Below are positions 23,002-44,212 of a stretch of 64,000 bases of DNA, piece after piece. Location of the stretch: the NCBI GenBank assembly GCA_943735955.1, contig OX030965.1, positions 766,501 through 830,500 of the forward strand, in the 5' to 3' direction. The notes under the pieces were generated by a model that did not search any database, was not told the origin of the DNA, and saw nothing but the letters and a program-made list of their open reading frames with translations. The first letter of the stretch is position 1. Every line of letters starts with the position of its first letter. This DNA is from Piscicola geometra. Taxonomy: Eukaryota; Annelida; Clitellata; Hirudinida; Piscicolidae. Position numbers and translations under genes: made by a program.

Positions 23002-32732
<9,731 letters not shown>

Positions 32733-32829
32733 CTGTGTTGTGTATGAAACAACATGCCAGCACACCACACCACAGCACACCACACCATAGCAAACCACAG
32801 CACACAACACAACAACGAACCACAGCAAA

Positions 32830-33209
32830 TAATTTTGGAGCCGCTAATTTTGTCGTAGTCAAATGAATAATTGTTTCTGTTTCTTTCTGAATTTTGTTTA
32901 CACGATCCATGGAAAGATCTTAAATAAAATAAAATTGCAATCAAATAAATTTTTACTTATTCTATTTCATTTTTCCCAAAATTAGTAAAATTACATTGAC
33001 AAAAACTAATACAATTAGATTTTTATTTTCAATGAAAAAACAATACATTCAATTTGTTAAAAAAATTTCCTTCTTGACATTAAATAATTCAATTTTTTTT
33101 CTCGAACCTATTAAGGCTGAAATAATTAGTGACTATGCCACAGCTGATTCTACTTACTCAAAAGGACCATAACAACACACTGGCAACAAATAATCATGTT
33201 AAGTTTATT
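32830..33209. other. AT-rich stretch with no supported gene
   Basis: Upstream of the first RCC1L exon found. No further RCC1 blade could be read here on the minus strand. Confidence 0.4.
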
Positions 33210-33213
33210 TTAA

Positions 33214-33476
33214 CCCCTTAAAAAACGAGGACCCCAATTGGGAGCATCGGGCACAAGCAGTGCTATGATCCATTATGTAAATTATCAATATCTATCAACC
33301 TGGCAGTTGAACAATTATTTATAGTAATCTATAATTATCAAAAAATGAAAAAAGATTAATAAAGAATTTTTTCTGAAAAAATCAAATTTAAAAAGTTCTA
33401 ACATGAAATCGTTTTATATTCGTATGTTATTTGCGCCTGGTGAGGTCGTATAGCGGATCCCTTGGGCATTAATGGG
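33214..33476. mobile_element. TTAA-flanked MITE, piggyBac-like (263 bp)
   Basis: TTAA at 33210-33213 and 33477-33480. Ends are CCCCTTAAAAAACGAGGACC and, inverted, CCCATTAATGCCCAAGGGAT. The left end is followed by the 10-bp palindrome CCCAATTGGG. No coding capacity. Confidence 0.7.
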
Positions 33477-33884
33477 TTAATAAAAATGTGTTTCTTTTTT
33501 TCTTTTGTTATTTAACAAATTTAGTTGACACAAAGAAATTCAACATCAAAATATATATATATAAATTATTTATGCAGCACAAAGATAAATTTAAAGAATA
33601 ATTAAAATCATAATTGTGAACATAAATGATATTTCCTAAATTAATAAAAACTAAAAATCTATAATGCAACAAAACAATTTTATTCTTACATCTTTAACTA
33701 TCGAAAAATAAATTTTTATTAACAAAACAGAAGTTTCTATTTATCATAAATTGTGCTTTCTTTTTTTGAGACAAAAGTATGCACTAGTATTTAACATGTG
33801 AAATTCCCTCTGAGGCAAACCGGAACCAGAGTCGGAATCGCAGCTGAAGCCACAAATGATTTAGAAAAGGCGAAAAAAATGGCG

Positions 33885-34515
33885 GCTTCACAAGCATTCA
33901 CAACACATCCCAACATGCAACACCACATTACACATCCCAACATGCAACACCACACAATTCATCCTACCATGCAACACCATACTACATCTCACCACACTAC
34001 ACCTCACCACACCATACAACACCACACTACACCTCACCACACAAGACCTCACCACACTACACCTCACCACACTACACCTCACCATACCATACAAAACCAC
34101 ACTACACCTCACCACACTACACCTCACCATACCATACAACACCACACTACACCTCACCACACCATACAACACCACACTACACCTCACCACACTACACCTC
34201 ACCACACTACATCTCACCACACCATACAAAACCACACTACACCTCACCACACAACACCTCACCACACTACACCTCACCACACTACACCTCACCACACCTT
34301 ACCTCACCACACCTCACTACACCACATCACCCCAGTACACCCCACGACAGCAAAATAGAACACACCACAAAACCCCACACAACACCACGACATACCAGAA
34401 CACACCCTACCAAGACACACCACAACCACCACAGATCACCACAATACCACAACACACCACAACACCACGACCCACCACAACACCACGACACACCACAACA
34501 CAGAACAAGACTTAC
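33885..34515. repeat. CACCACACTACACCT minisatellite
   Basis: About 630 bp of CACACTACACCTCAC and related units in several higher-order blocks. It explains the HTTPHHTT and VVRCSVVRCS open frames. Confidence 0.95.
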
Positions 34516-34850
34516 AGCGCCGTCATATTTTTTAGTAAGCACAATTTATCATAAGCACAAGATAAGAATATCTGATTGGTTAATATAAAAATTAATTTTT
34601 TTTCCTAGTTAAAGATTTTGTAGAAATGAAATTGTTGTGTTGCATTCTAGATGTTTAGTTCCAATTAGTTTAGGCATTATTATTTATTTTTAAAATTTTA
34701 ATTATATGTCTTATCTCTGTGTTACATTAAAAAAAATTGTAAAAATATTTCTTGAACTTTAAATTACTCTGTGTCAACCAAATTGTTGAATTGATAAAAG
34801 CCTAAAAGAAATAATATCATTCTACTTTTACTCATAGTTTCTGTCGAAAA
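34516..34850. other. AT-rich stretch with no supported gene
   Basis: Nothing recognisable. Confidence 0.4.
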
Positions 34851-34854
34851 TTCT

Positions 34855-35045
34855 ACGCACGAGTCGGACAGGAGCGCACAACTTGCATTTACTGGTCATT
34901 GTCTTCGCATGCCCGTGGATGAGCCTGTGCACCGCTATTTGTTCGACGAGTCCGAGATGAAAGCATAAAGACGTCCTGGCAGACCAAGGATGTCATACAG
35001 ACAACAAACCTCGTCATAGACCGACCCAGGACAGCCAACGATTAA
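34855..35045 (+). pseudogene. LINE C-terminal fragment
   Basis: Reads AQLAFTGHCLRMPVDEPVHR and YLFDESEMK, a stop, then RRPGRPRMSY. This is the TGHCLRMP...RRGRPR block near the end of many LINE polyproteins. The piggyBac copy 1 inserted just downstream. Confidence 0.65.
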
Positions 35046-35060
35046 AGCCATCCAGCTTAA

Positions 35061-36533
35061 CCCATTAACGCATGACTCAAAGGAATTAATTAATTTTTTA
35101 ACATTTTATTGAAAACCCGATTCTAACAAATAAAATCAAAAAATTAGTCTGAAATATTTTATACAAAAAAAGTTATGATGAAAATAAAAAATGTCCTTAA
35201 AAAAGGACGCTATGCATTGCTACCGACGGTAATCACGATTCGTGGTAGATGCTGAAGCACTCCAAATGTAAAGCTACATTACATTTAAGGCATTTCTTTT
35301 GCACTTTCTTTCCACATTGCTTGAATCTTTTTTGCCCATCTCCAATTTGACTAATAAAATGATCTTATTAGTTTGGATACCACCGATCCACCAAGGCCTA
35401 AATCGCTGTTGCAATCTTCCGATGCTCCTTGATATGGGTTTACCAAATAACCAAGCCTATTATTTAGACGCCAAACTGTATTCCCAAACCTTATAGGTTT
35501 CCCTCTGATAAGTTCTTTTGATGAATGCCTCCCATAATATGACACGATTGATTCATCAATTGCCAAATGACATTCTTTGGGCTAAAATTTGTAAAATCTG
35601 TCATTCATAGCATCAAATAATGGACGCACTTTGGCCATTCTGTCTAATTTATTAGTTTTCTCATTGTCATTGCAATGCAAATATCTTAATAATTATTCAA
35701 ATCTGTTGACAGTTATAGCATTGCTTACAGCTAGATTGTGTCCATGGTCGCTTTGTTCGCAATACATCCTGCGGTTTGCCATAGGAACATAGTCTCTTGA
35801 TTTTGAGGGTAGAGCGCTATAGAAATTTATTTGATTGATTGCCTGAAAGAATGAGTATAGGCTATAATTATGCTTTCAGGTTTGCTCCTTTAGCAAACCG
35901 CAGGATTTACTGCGAACAAAGCGACCATGGACACAATCTAGCTATACTGTATAGTTATCAACTTGATGACTGTTACATAAAAAAATTAATTAAACAATGT
36001 GAGGAAAGACATGTTTTCAAATTTTGATTTGTCGTGTGAACTGTTAGAACTGTATCTGCTGAGAAGAAATCATTGTCATCTTCCAAAATACTAAGGACTT
36101 CATGAAGAGCGAATCTGAAAATAATTGTTTTTACCATCAGTATTACTGCATAGTGTCCTTAAAAAAGGACACTCAATAAAACACAGTTTTTGGAAATAAT
36201 ATTACATGTAAAATAAAATTTATTTTAAATAAAGATATAAGAATGAATAACAATGAAATATTATTATACATTATGAATGGTAGACATTAAATAAAATTAT
36301 AACTAACTTTTTTTCATGAGCCATGACAAAAACACAAAAAATTTAGTTATCGCCTTGAAAAATCAGAATATCGAAACAATCTATCAATTTCAAATCACAA
36401 AAAAATTTTTAACAAAGACTTCAGTTTATATAGGACAGGATTAGCTGCAAAGATAATAAATATAATCAAGATAACTATTATTAAAAAAACTTTTTATTGC
36501 TGTCCTTAAAAAAGGACAGTATGCGTTAATGGG
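35061..36533. mobile_element. Internally deleted piggyBac element, copy 1
   Basis: Flanked by TTAA at 35057-35060 and 36534-36537. The left end CCCATTAACGCATGACTC and the right end (inverted CCCATTAACGCATACTGTC) share the first 14 bases. The palindrome GTCCTTAAAAAAGGAC occurs three times, at about 35192, 36159 and 36502. Length 1473 bp. An L2 tail (about 35796-35838) is inserted in the transposase and flanked by an inverted duplication of about 50 bp (35737-35785 against 35889-35942). Confidence 0.92.
35233..36115 (-). pseudogene. piggyBac transposase, copy 1, deleted core
   Basis: Minus strand. N-terminal helix region LHEVLSILEDDNDFFSADTV near 36100. Then the inserted L2 tail. Then MAKVRPLFDAMNDRFYKF, with a stop inside FYKF.PKECH, followed by LAIDESIVSYYGRHSSKELI with the first DDD-site Asp in IDES. 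Next come RGKPIRFGNTVW and YQGASEDCNSDLGLGGSVVS. After KLI the frame breaks and the region with the second and third catalytic Asp is missing. The sequence resumes at the C-terminal zinc domain RFKQCGKKVQKKCLKCNVAL, HLECFSIYHES, stop at 35233-35235. It cannot encode an active enzyme, but its ends look intact. Confidence 0.88.
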
Positions 36534-36652
36534 TTAAATCGTGGGCTGTGAACAAAAATGTTTGGAGTAATTTTGTCGTGCCGCGGAAAATTGGACCTCT
36601 TATCTGGGCCCGCTCGATAATGATGATAAAAATACAAGGTTTAAAAACTTAA

Positions 36653-38112
36653 CCTATTAACGCATACTGTCTTTTTTTAAAGACAGCAATAAAAAGTTTT
36701 TTTTATAATAGTTATCTTGATTATATTTATTATCTTTGCAACTAATCCAGTCTTATATAAACTGAAGTCTTTGTTAAAAAAATTTTTGTGATTTGAAATT
36801 GATAGATTGTTTCGATATTCTGATTTTTCAAGGCGATAACTAAATTTTTTGTGTTTTTGTCATGGCTCATGGAAAAAAGTTAGTTATAATTTTATTTAAT
36901 GTCTACCATTTATAATGTATAATATTATTTTATTTTTATTCATTCTTATATTTTATTTTAAAATAAATTTCATTTTACATGTAATATTATTTCCAAAAAC
37001 GGTGTTTTATTGAGTGTCCTTTTTTAAGGACACTATCCAGTAATACTGATAGTACAAACAATTATTTTCAGATTCGCTCTTCATGAAGTCCTTAGTATTT
37101 TGGAAGATGACAATGATTTCTTCTCAGCAGATACAGTTCTAATAGTTCAAACGACAAATCAAAATTTGAAAACATGTCTTCCCTCACATTGTTTAATTTA
37201 TTTTTTATGGAACAGTCATCAAGTTGATAACTAGATTGTGTTCATGGTCGCTTTGTTCGCAGTAAATCCTGCGGTTTGCTAAAGGAGCAAACCTGAAAGC
37301 ATAATTATAGCCTATACTCATTCTTTCAAACAATCAATCAATCAAATACATTTCTATAGCGCTCTACCCTCAAAATCAAGAGGCTATGTTCCTATGGCAA
37401 ACCGCAGGATGTATTGCGAACAAAGCGACCATGGACACAATCTAGCTGTAAGCAATGCTATAACTGTCAACAGATTTGAATAATTATTAAGATATTTTCA
37501 TTGCAATGACAATGAGAAAATTAATAAATTAGACAGAATGGCCAAAGTGCGTCCATTATTTGATGCTATGAATGACAGATTTTACAAATTTTAGCCCAAA
37601 GAATGTCATTTGGCAATTGAGGAATCAATCGTGCCATATTATGGGAGGCATTCATCAAAAGAACTTATCAGAGGGAAACCTATAAGGTTTGGGAATAGTT
37701 TGGTGTCTAAATAATAGGCTTGGTTATTTGGTAAACCCATATCAAGAAGCATCGGAAGAGTGCAACAGCGATTTAGGCCTTGGTGGATATGTGGTATCCA
37801 AACTAATAAGATCATTTTATTAGTCAAATTGGAGATGGGCAAAAAAGATGCAAGCAATGTGGAAAGAAAGTGCAAAAGAAATGCCTTAAATATAATGTAG
37901 CTTTACATTTGGAGTGCTTCAGCATCTACCACGAATCGTGATTACCGTCAGTAGCAATGCATAGTGTTCTTTTTTAAGGACATTTTTTATTTTGATTATA
38001 ACTTTTTTTATATAAAATATTTCAGAATAATTTTTTTATTTTATTTTTTAGAATCAGTTTTTCAATAAAATGTAAAAAAAAAATTAATTCCTTTAAGTCA
38101 TGCGTTAATGGG
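36653..38112. mobile_element. Internally deleted piggyBac element, copy 2 (inverted)
   Basis: TTAA at 36649-36652 and 38113-38116. Ends are CCTATTAACGCATACTGTC and, inverted, CCCATTAACGCATGACTTAA. It is the reverse complement of copy 1 along its whole length, with the same internal deletion, the same L2 tail insertion (37330-37383) and the same inverted duplication beside it. Length 1460 bp. The palindromes are partly eroded here. Confidence 0.92.
37068..37941 (+). pseudogene. piggyBac transposase, copy 2, deleted core
   Basis: Plus-strand counterpart of the copy 1 gene: LHEVLSILEDDNDFFSADTV near 37080, MAKVRPLFDAMNDRF near 37540, then LAIEESIVPYYGRHSSKELI. The catalytic Asp of the DES motif is Glu here, an extra inactivating change. 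RGKPIRFGNSLV follows, then a frameshift, and the Cys/His C-terminal domain ends at 37939-37941. It shares every structural defect of copy 1. Confidence 0.87.
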
Positions 38113-38532
38113 TTAAATAAATAAAAACTCAATTAAATTTAAAAAATAATTGTATAAAGTTTTCCAACTAGGGGAGCTTCCATAGAAACTTTCGACTACC
38201 TAGTACACATATCACACACATAATTACACATACACAACAACCTACACACAAACAGCAAAACACATAAATACACTTACATACGGTGTTTCCATCAATTAGC
38301 CTTGAAGACACTGAAATGTCACACTCAAATCAATCAACAAAGGCTCTGTATCAAGCTTCCTCAGGCACTTTCGACTACCTAGTATAAATAGGTGTTTCAG
38401 ATTCAATCACATAGATTTCATTTGACTCATAAATTGAACTTGTTAAAGATCTTCAGTTAGTTAACTGAAATTGTTTTTCCAGTTATTTGATCAAGTTCAG
38501 TTACAGTTAATAGAAACAACACTAGTAGGGAC

Positions 38533-38743
38533 CATTGTTATTTTCGTTTCATAAAATAATTATAGTTTTTATTTCAGTTACGTTTTGAAATTAATTATAG
38601 TTTTTATTTTCGTTTTCGTTTTGAAAATGAATTTAGTTTTTATTTTCGTTTTCGTTTTGAAAATAAATTTAGTTTTTATTTTCGTTTTCGATGAACGATA
38701 ATTCAGAATTTTCTTTCTCGTTTTCGTTACGAAAATAACACTG
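38533..38743. mobile_element. Complete 211-bp hAT-type MITE
   Basis: Ends CATTGTTATTTTCG and, inverted, CAGTGTTATTTTCG. Perfect 8-bp target duplications GTAGGGAC at 38525-38532 and 38744-38751. The interior is TTTTCGTTTTCGTTTTGAAA and TAGTTTTTA-type repeats. Its right target duplication is only 19 bp from the first codon of the MULE gene. Confidence 0.85.
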
Positions 38744-38769
38744 GTAGGGACTCACTTACTTCTAACCTG

Positions 38770-39993
38770 ATGGAGAATCTTGAAATAGCAGCCTTTGAGA
38801 CTATTGAATGGGAAGACTCGTAAGTTTAAAACTTATACAATCTTTATAATATAATTTTCTGTATTCTAAAAAATATAATTTCTTTAAATAGGATCAGGAC
38901 ATTAACTGACACCGAGCATCATGAGAATGAAGAGTCGTAAGTTTAAAACCTATAAAAACATTCATGACATACATTTCCTATTTCTATAAAATATAATTAC
39001 TTTAACTTAGAGACATAAGCGATGTCGAATATCTTGGCGATGAAGATGGAGAAGAAGTTTTGACCTTTGTGGAAAATGGTTCGCAAATGGGAAGACACCT
39101 ACTTGTCTCAAGCAAAGGCTACAAATACACCAGACATAGAATTTATAAACATGGTGGAATAGGATGGCGCTGTAGTTTCAAGAGGTGTCCTTCAGGAATA
39201 AGTCAAGATGAAGAAGTTTACAATAGAAATAGTAGTTCTCATATACATCCTCCTGTACCGGGAGTTTTGACAAAAGTCTGTCAAACCAAAAAGGTATTTA
39301 TACTATTTATATTATTGATACGAAATATTCAAAAGATTAAATGCTATGATTTAAACTTTCAGATAAAAGTAGAAGCAAGACAAAACTTATTTGTAACGGC
39401 ATCAACTATTGTTGATAAAGTAGTTGGAGTTATTCCAAGTACCAGTCAACCTCCTGGGGCGAGAACGAGTAAGGTAAACTTGTGCCGATCGGTGTATAGT
39501 TGCAGAAAAAAAATGAGACCGCAAGATCCAACAGGAGCCCTCTTTAGTGTAAGATAATTTTTACATTGTAAATCAGTTGATTGGTTAAAAAGTTAATAAT
39601 AATTATTAACCATTCTACTTCAACAGATCGATGAGCAGTATTTAACTGCACAATTCGATAAATTTTACCGAGGGTGTGTTGAGGTTAATGGGCGCCGCCA
39701 TGCGGTTTTTGCCACAGATATGCAGATGAAACGCCTTGGAAATGCGAAAACCTGGTACGTGGATGGTACCTTCAAGCTGGTGAGAAAACCAATCTCCCAA
39801 CTGTTCTCCATCCACGCCTTCATCAAGTATGAGGCTATTAAACATTAAAGTATTTTTATTAAAATAGGTTTAATTTGTTTAAATCTTTTATGAAAATTAC
39901 TATTTGCATTAATCTAGGTTCGGAGACAGCGTGAAGCAGCTTCCGTTGTGCTTCGTTCTGATGACGGGCAAGAGTCAGGAAGACTACAGAATG
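38770..39993 (+). CDS. Intron-containing FLYWCH-MULE transposase gene, 3'-truncated
   Basis: Six exons with GT-AG borders keep one frame: 38770-38819 ([17 protein letters not shown]), 38892-38936, 39011-39293, 39363-39548, 39627-39826 and 39918-39993. Exon 3 carries an acidic leader ([12 protein letters not shown]) and the FLYWCH finger ([34 protein letters not shown]). Exon 5 has [20 protein letters not shown] then [20 protein letters not shown], with the first catalytic Asp in VDGTF. Exon 6 gives [25 protein letters not shown]. Junction phases are 2, 2, 0, 0, 2, and no stop interrupts it. After the donor at 39994 comes an AT microsatellite. The second catalytic Asp and C/H motif, present in the decayed copy at about 11470-11580, are not found here. 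So the copy is truncated or its 3' exons lie outside what I can read. Confidence 0.8.
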
Positions 39994-40078
39994 GTATGGA
40001 AATCTTTTTTATACTTTTAACCATTAATCTTAACATTATATATTTGAATGCTGATAATATTTTTATAGTCACTTAGAG

Positions 40079-40155
<77 letters not shown>
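40079..40155. repeat. AT dinucleotide microsatellite
   Basis: About 38 (AT) units directly after the last readable MULE exon region. Confidence 0.97.
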
Positions 40156-40156
<1 letters not shown>

Positions 40157-40590
40157 GAATTATTTAACACAATATAAATTTTATTGATTGAATGTTATAG
40201 TCATCAACCTTATATACCTTTTCGTATTCGTTGTCTTGATGACTAAGAATTAGTATTTAAATTCAACTCATTTTTTATTTGAATACTTGATTAGAATATA
40301 TTTTTCTAAGGTTTTTTAAACAATATAAATATCAAGATAATGCTTTCTAATTTTTATTGATTTAGAAAGATAGGAACAAATAGCAGACGTTTCAAACGGT
40401 TGAAAAACAATTAAAACAAAAATGTGTCGCTGATAGGGTGGCGAGTGCATGACCACGTGATGAAGATGATGAAGATAATGATGCACACTGTCATTTCTAT
40501 GTAAATCATCGTTTATAGCGATGATGAAGATGATGTTGTTTTGTCATAGGTTGATCATTGGTTTCTGTTGATTATGTAAGTTTGTAGTAT
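40156..40590. other. AT-rich stretch with no supported gene
   Basis: No coding signal. No continuation of the MULE transposase was readable. Confidence 0.4.
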
Positions 40591-40591
40591 A

Positions 40592-40852
<261 letters not shown>

Positions 40853-40879
40853 TATACAAAAGTAAATTGGAATTTTAAT

Positions 40880-41548
40880 AAAATGAAAATTAAAATAACT
40901 GACAACAAATTTAATAAAGTACATACCTTTTACTCAGATAACATCCCCATCAATAACACTCTCAAAATACTCGGAGTCACCCTTGACAGCAAACTCACTT
41001 TCAAAAACCACATCACATCTATCATCCAATCATCACACTATCATCTCAAAGTAATCAAACACATACGCCCATTCATTACTACTGATCTCTCCGCCTCACT
41101 TTCCCGATGTCTAATACTAAGCAGACTTGACTACAGTGTAACTCGCTATAATATAATATCACCAATCAAGAAAGAAATCGTCTACAGTCAGTTTTAAACA
41201 AAGCAGCTAGAATCAAACTCAATTGTGAGTACCCAGGCCATCACCTTGTTCAGTCATCAAATGATAATCTCATAAAACTTCACTGCATTCAAAATTCTTC
41301 AAACTTAAATACCGTCATATCTCAGCAAACTCATAACCAACAAAACATCAAACAAACAGCTGCGTTCATCTTCATCTCTTCTCCTCAACCAAGAATCCAC
41401 TACAAACAACATCTCAAAAAGAGCATTCCGTCACGCAGCTCCAACAACTTGGAATGCCCTCCCACATGCACTTCGCAACATCAACCAATTTTCGACTTTC
41501 AAAGCCAATCTGAAAACTCAATATTTTAACTTAGCTTATCACTCATAA
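40880..41548 (+). pseudogene. L2/CR1-like LINE, C-terminal third of ORF2
   Basis: First frame (40883-41197): SDNIPINNTLKILGVTLDSK, LTFKNHITSI and ITTDLSASLSRCLILSRLDY. This is the thumb region after the YADD box in L2/CR1-type RT. A frameshift near 41150 leads to RNRLQSVLNKAARIKL. A second change leads to SKRAFRHAAPTTWNALPHAL, RNINQFSTFKANLKTQYF and a stop at 41546-41548. The FRHAAPTTWNALP...FKANLKT.YF ending is the conventional L2 ORF terminus. 5'-truncated and frameshifted. Confidence 0.85.
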
Positions 41549-41732
41549 TAATTACTCCATGCTACTCTTTGCTTTCCTATTTATGACATTACTATTATAA
41601 ATATTTGTATTTCTTTATGGCTTAAACCATCGCAGGTTCCAACAGTTTTGGCTGGAAAGGGGCTCGGGTGTTGCCATCTCATGCAGAAGCAGAGGGTCAA
41701 AGTTCTCAGGAGATTGTTTACTTGCTTTTTAA

Positions 41733-42190
41733 TGCAACGTAATGATGATGATGATGATGGTGGTGGTGGTGATGATGATGGTGATGGTGGGGGTGATGGT
41801 GGTGATGATGATGATGATGATAATGATGATGATGATGATGATGATGATACAGGTGGAACGCATTCCGCTTCAGAGGAAGGAAAATGTAGAAACTGGTCAC
41901 GTGAGCAAGCAAATAAACAACAACAAGAATAACAGAAACAAGAACTACAACAATAACAAAAACAATAAAAAGAAGAAGAAGAAGAAGAAGAAGAAGAAGA
42001 AAAATAACGACAATAAAATACATCTCGTAGCAAACAACTTACACCGTCACATAAACATAGTGGGAAATTATGATGATGTTGATGGTGGTGGTGATGATGA
42101 TGACGAAAAAGAATATGATGATAACTTTGGTGATGATGATGACGAAAAAGAATATGATGATAACTTTGGTGATGATGATGACGATTCTGA
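41733..42190. repeat. GAT/GGT and GAA simple repeats
   Basis: (GATGAT/GGTGGT) at 41739-41848, (GAA)n at 41970-42002 and a 33-bp GATGATGACGAAAAAGAATA-type repeat at 42065-42180. They explain the poly-Asp, poly-Met and poly-His frames. Confidence 0.9.
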
Positions 42191-42279
42191 CGTCGACAAT
42201 GCTTGTCACTGGTTCTCGATTGACAGGGTCGTTAACAAATACCACGTTGAGGAGACATCACGCGAGAAACGTGTCATTC

Positions 42280-42445
42280 TTTCCATTGCAAGTCGTCGTC
42301 TACATCAATGACGTCAACGACAATCCGCCATATGAGCTCACGTGATGTCATTCCTCTCCCTTGCCACTTTACTTCTTCCGGGTTTACTTCTTCCGGTTCC
42401 AACCTTTTCCGGCTTGAAGCGTTTGACCCGGATGAAGGTGCTTGT
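42280..42445 (+). pseudogene. Cadherin-repeat remnant
   Basis: Plus strand: VVVYINDVNDNPPYEL at about 42295-42342, carrying the DVNDNPP calcium-binding linker of cadherin repeats. In another frame comes LFRLEAFDPDEG at about 42405-42440, the AxDPDEG motif of the next repeat. The roughly 26-residue spacing between them is right for a cadherin domain start. A TGA follows the first motif and no acceptor AG lies between them, so the two halves are not joined by an intron as far as I can see. A GT just after DPDEG could be a donor. It is probably a decayed exon, or a real exon containing sequence errors. The downstream (TAGTAG/TGG)n repeat at 42440-42530 is not coding. Confidence 0.5.
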
Positions 42446-42639
42446 AGTAGTGCTTGTAGTAGTGGTTGTAGTAGTGGTCGTAGTGGTGCTTGTAGTGGTG
42501 GCTGTAGTGGTAGTGGGTGTGGTGGTGGTCGAAGTTCATTTATTGAATACATTTTTTAAATTTATTGAATAAATGAACTATTTTTCTTGAAGAGTTTTAT
42601 TGTAAAAATCAAAATAGAATGAAATTCTGAAACTCGAGT

Positions 42640-43360
42640 AGACTATTTGATTTAAGATTTTAAATATTTTAGTTAAGATTAAAAATATTTTAGTTGAGAT
42701 TAAAAATATTTTAGTTAAGATTAAAAATATTTTAGTTAAGATTAAAAATATTTTAGTTAAGATTTTAAATATTTTATTTAAGATTTTAAATATTTTATTT
42801 AAGATTTTAGATATTTTATTTAAGAACTTAAATATTTTATTTAAGAACTTTAATATTTTATTTAAGAACTTAAATATTTTATTTAAGAACTTAAATATTT
42901 TATTTAAGAACTTAAATATTTTATTTAAGAACTTAAATATTTTATTTAAGAACTTAAATATTTTATTTAAGAACTTAAATATTTTATTTAAGAACTTAAA
43001 TATTTTATTTAAGAACTTAAATATTTTATTTAAGAACTTAAATATTTTATTTAAGAACTTAAATATTTTATTTAAGAACTTAAATATTTTATTTAAGAAC
43101 TTAAATATTTTATTTAAGAACTTAAATATTTTATTTAAGATTTTTAATATTTTATTTAAGGTTTTAAATATTTTATTTAAGATTTTAACATATTTTATTT
43201 AAGATTTTAACATATTTTATTAAAGATTTTAACATATTTTATTTAAGATTTTAAAATATTTTATTTAAGATTTTAACATATTTTATTTAAGATTTTAACA
43301 TATTTTATTTAAGGTTTTAAATATTTTATTTAAGATTTTAACATATTTTATTTAAGATTT
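42640..43360. repeat. 21-bp AT-rich minisatellite
   Basis: About 34 units of TATTTTATTTAAGAACTTAA and variants. The central block, about 42830-43140, is nearly identical unit to unit; the edges are diverged. Each unit contains a short imperfect palindrome (ATTTAAG and CTTAAAT arms). Confidence 0.95.
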
Positions 43361-43671
43361 CTAATCATAATGGATAAATCCAAGATGAGATCTAGTATTG
43401 TTTTTGCAGGTGATCCTTTTAAAACGCCACACATTAGCTTTTTTTTCCTCTGTGCCATTCTTGGTTTCGTGTAAGTAACATGCCCTTCCCGCTACTCCGT
43501 CTTCACTGTCTTCCAAGTCCACAGACTGGCATTCGTCACATCCCCTATTCACGCACTCCTCCAAACACTTGTAGACGCCTACCTTATCAGTGAGCATATT
43601 AAAGTGGTACAGCTTCTCCCCTCCTTCCACTTGGACCCCTTCCTCTTTGCTGAACAGTTTTCCTACCTTAA
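43361..43671 (-). CDS. Cysteine-rich PAN/apple-like terminal exon
   Basis: Minus strand. The acceptor ACCACAG ends at 43672. The exon reads KVGKLFSKEEGVQVEGGEKL, YHFNMLTDKVGVYKCLEECV, NRGCDECQSVDL, GVAGRACYLHETKNG and VWRFKRITCKNN, with a TAG at 43361-43363. The spacing of cysteines (C-x3-C-x4-C-x2-C with a later C before LHETK) and the W.F.RI ending resemble PAN/apple modules, which bind proteins or sugars outside the cell. The family assignment is by pattern only. The stop falls exactly at the edge of the 21-bp array. No upstream exon was identified, and the cadherin remnant nearby is on the other strand. Confidence 0.5.
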
Positions 43672-44212
43672 CTGTGGTTCAAGAATCATGGAGATGATTG
43701 GTAGAGCAGGTGATTTTTAGTGTTCAAATCCAAATTAATCAAATCATGAAACTATCAGTCGTAGGCGTTAAAAAATAACTCACTTTCACTGCCATTCATC
43801 GACTGCAGCAGACAGAAGTAGCGAAAGGAGGGCAGGAGAGCAAAAGCGAGCAGACACTTCATCGCAACGTTGATATGCATTTCGAAAAAAAAGCAAAACT
43901 GACGATTCTCAGTCGAAACGTTCGTGCATTTATGCTATTTGCAGCTTCGTCAGTCGATCGTAGGCGTTTCAGTGAAGTAATCGTTCATTTCAGAAGAAGT
44001 TGCATCTTTAATTTCAAATTCAACTGCGTTGAAATGTCTTTCTGAGCAAGTTCGATGAAAAGCTCATTCGAAAGAATTACGCATTGGAGGTTAGCTTTGC
44101 TTGTATTGGAAACGTATGAAAAAATTAGTTTTGAAGCGATAATGATGATGAGTAGGTTTTGTGGGTATGAAGATGATGTGGTGATGATCATGCTGTAGTA
44201 GGAATGTTGGTA

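Noticed and set aside
41742..42311. A 189-residue acidic protein
   Set aside because: It is mostly GAT, GAA and related repeats. The only non-repeat tail does not match any family, and the cadherin motif nearby is in another frame.
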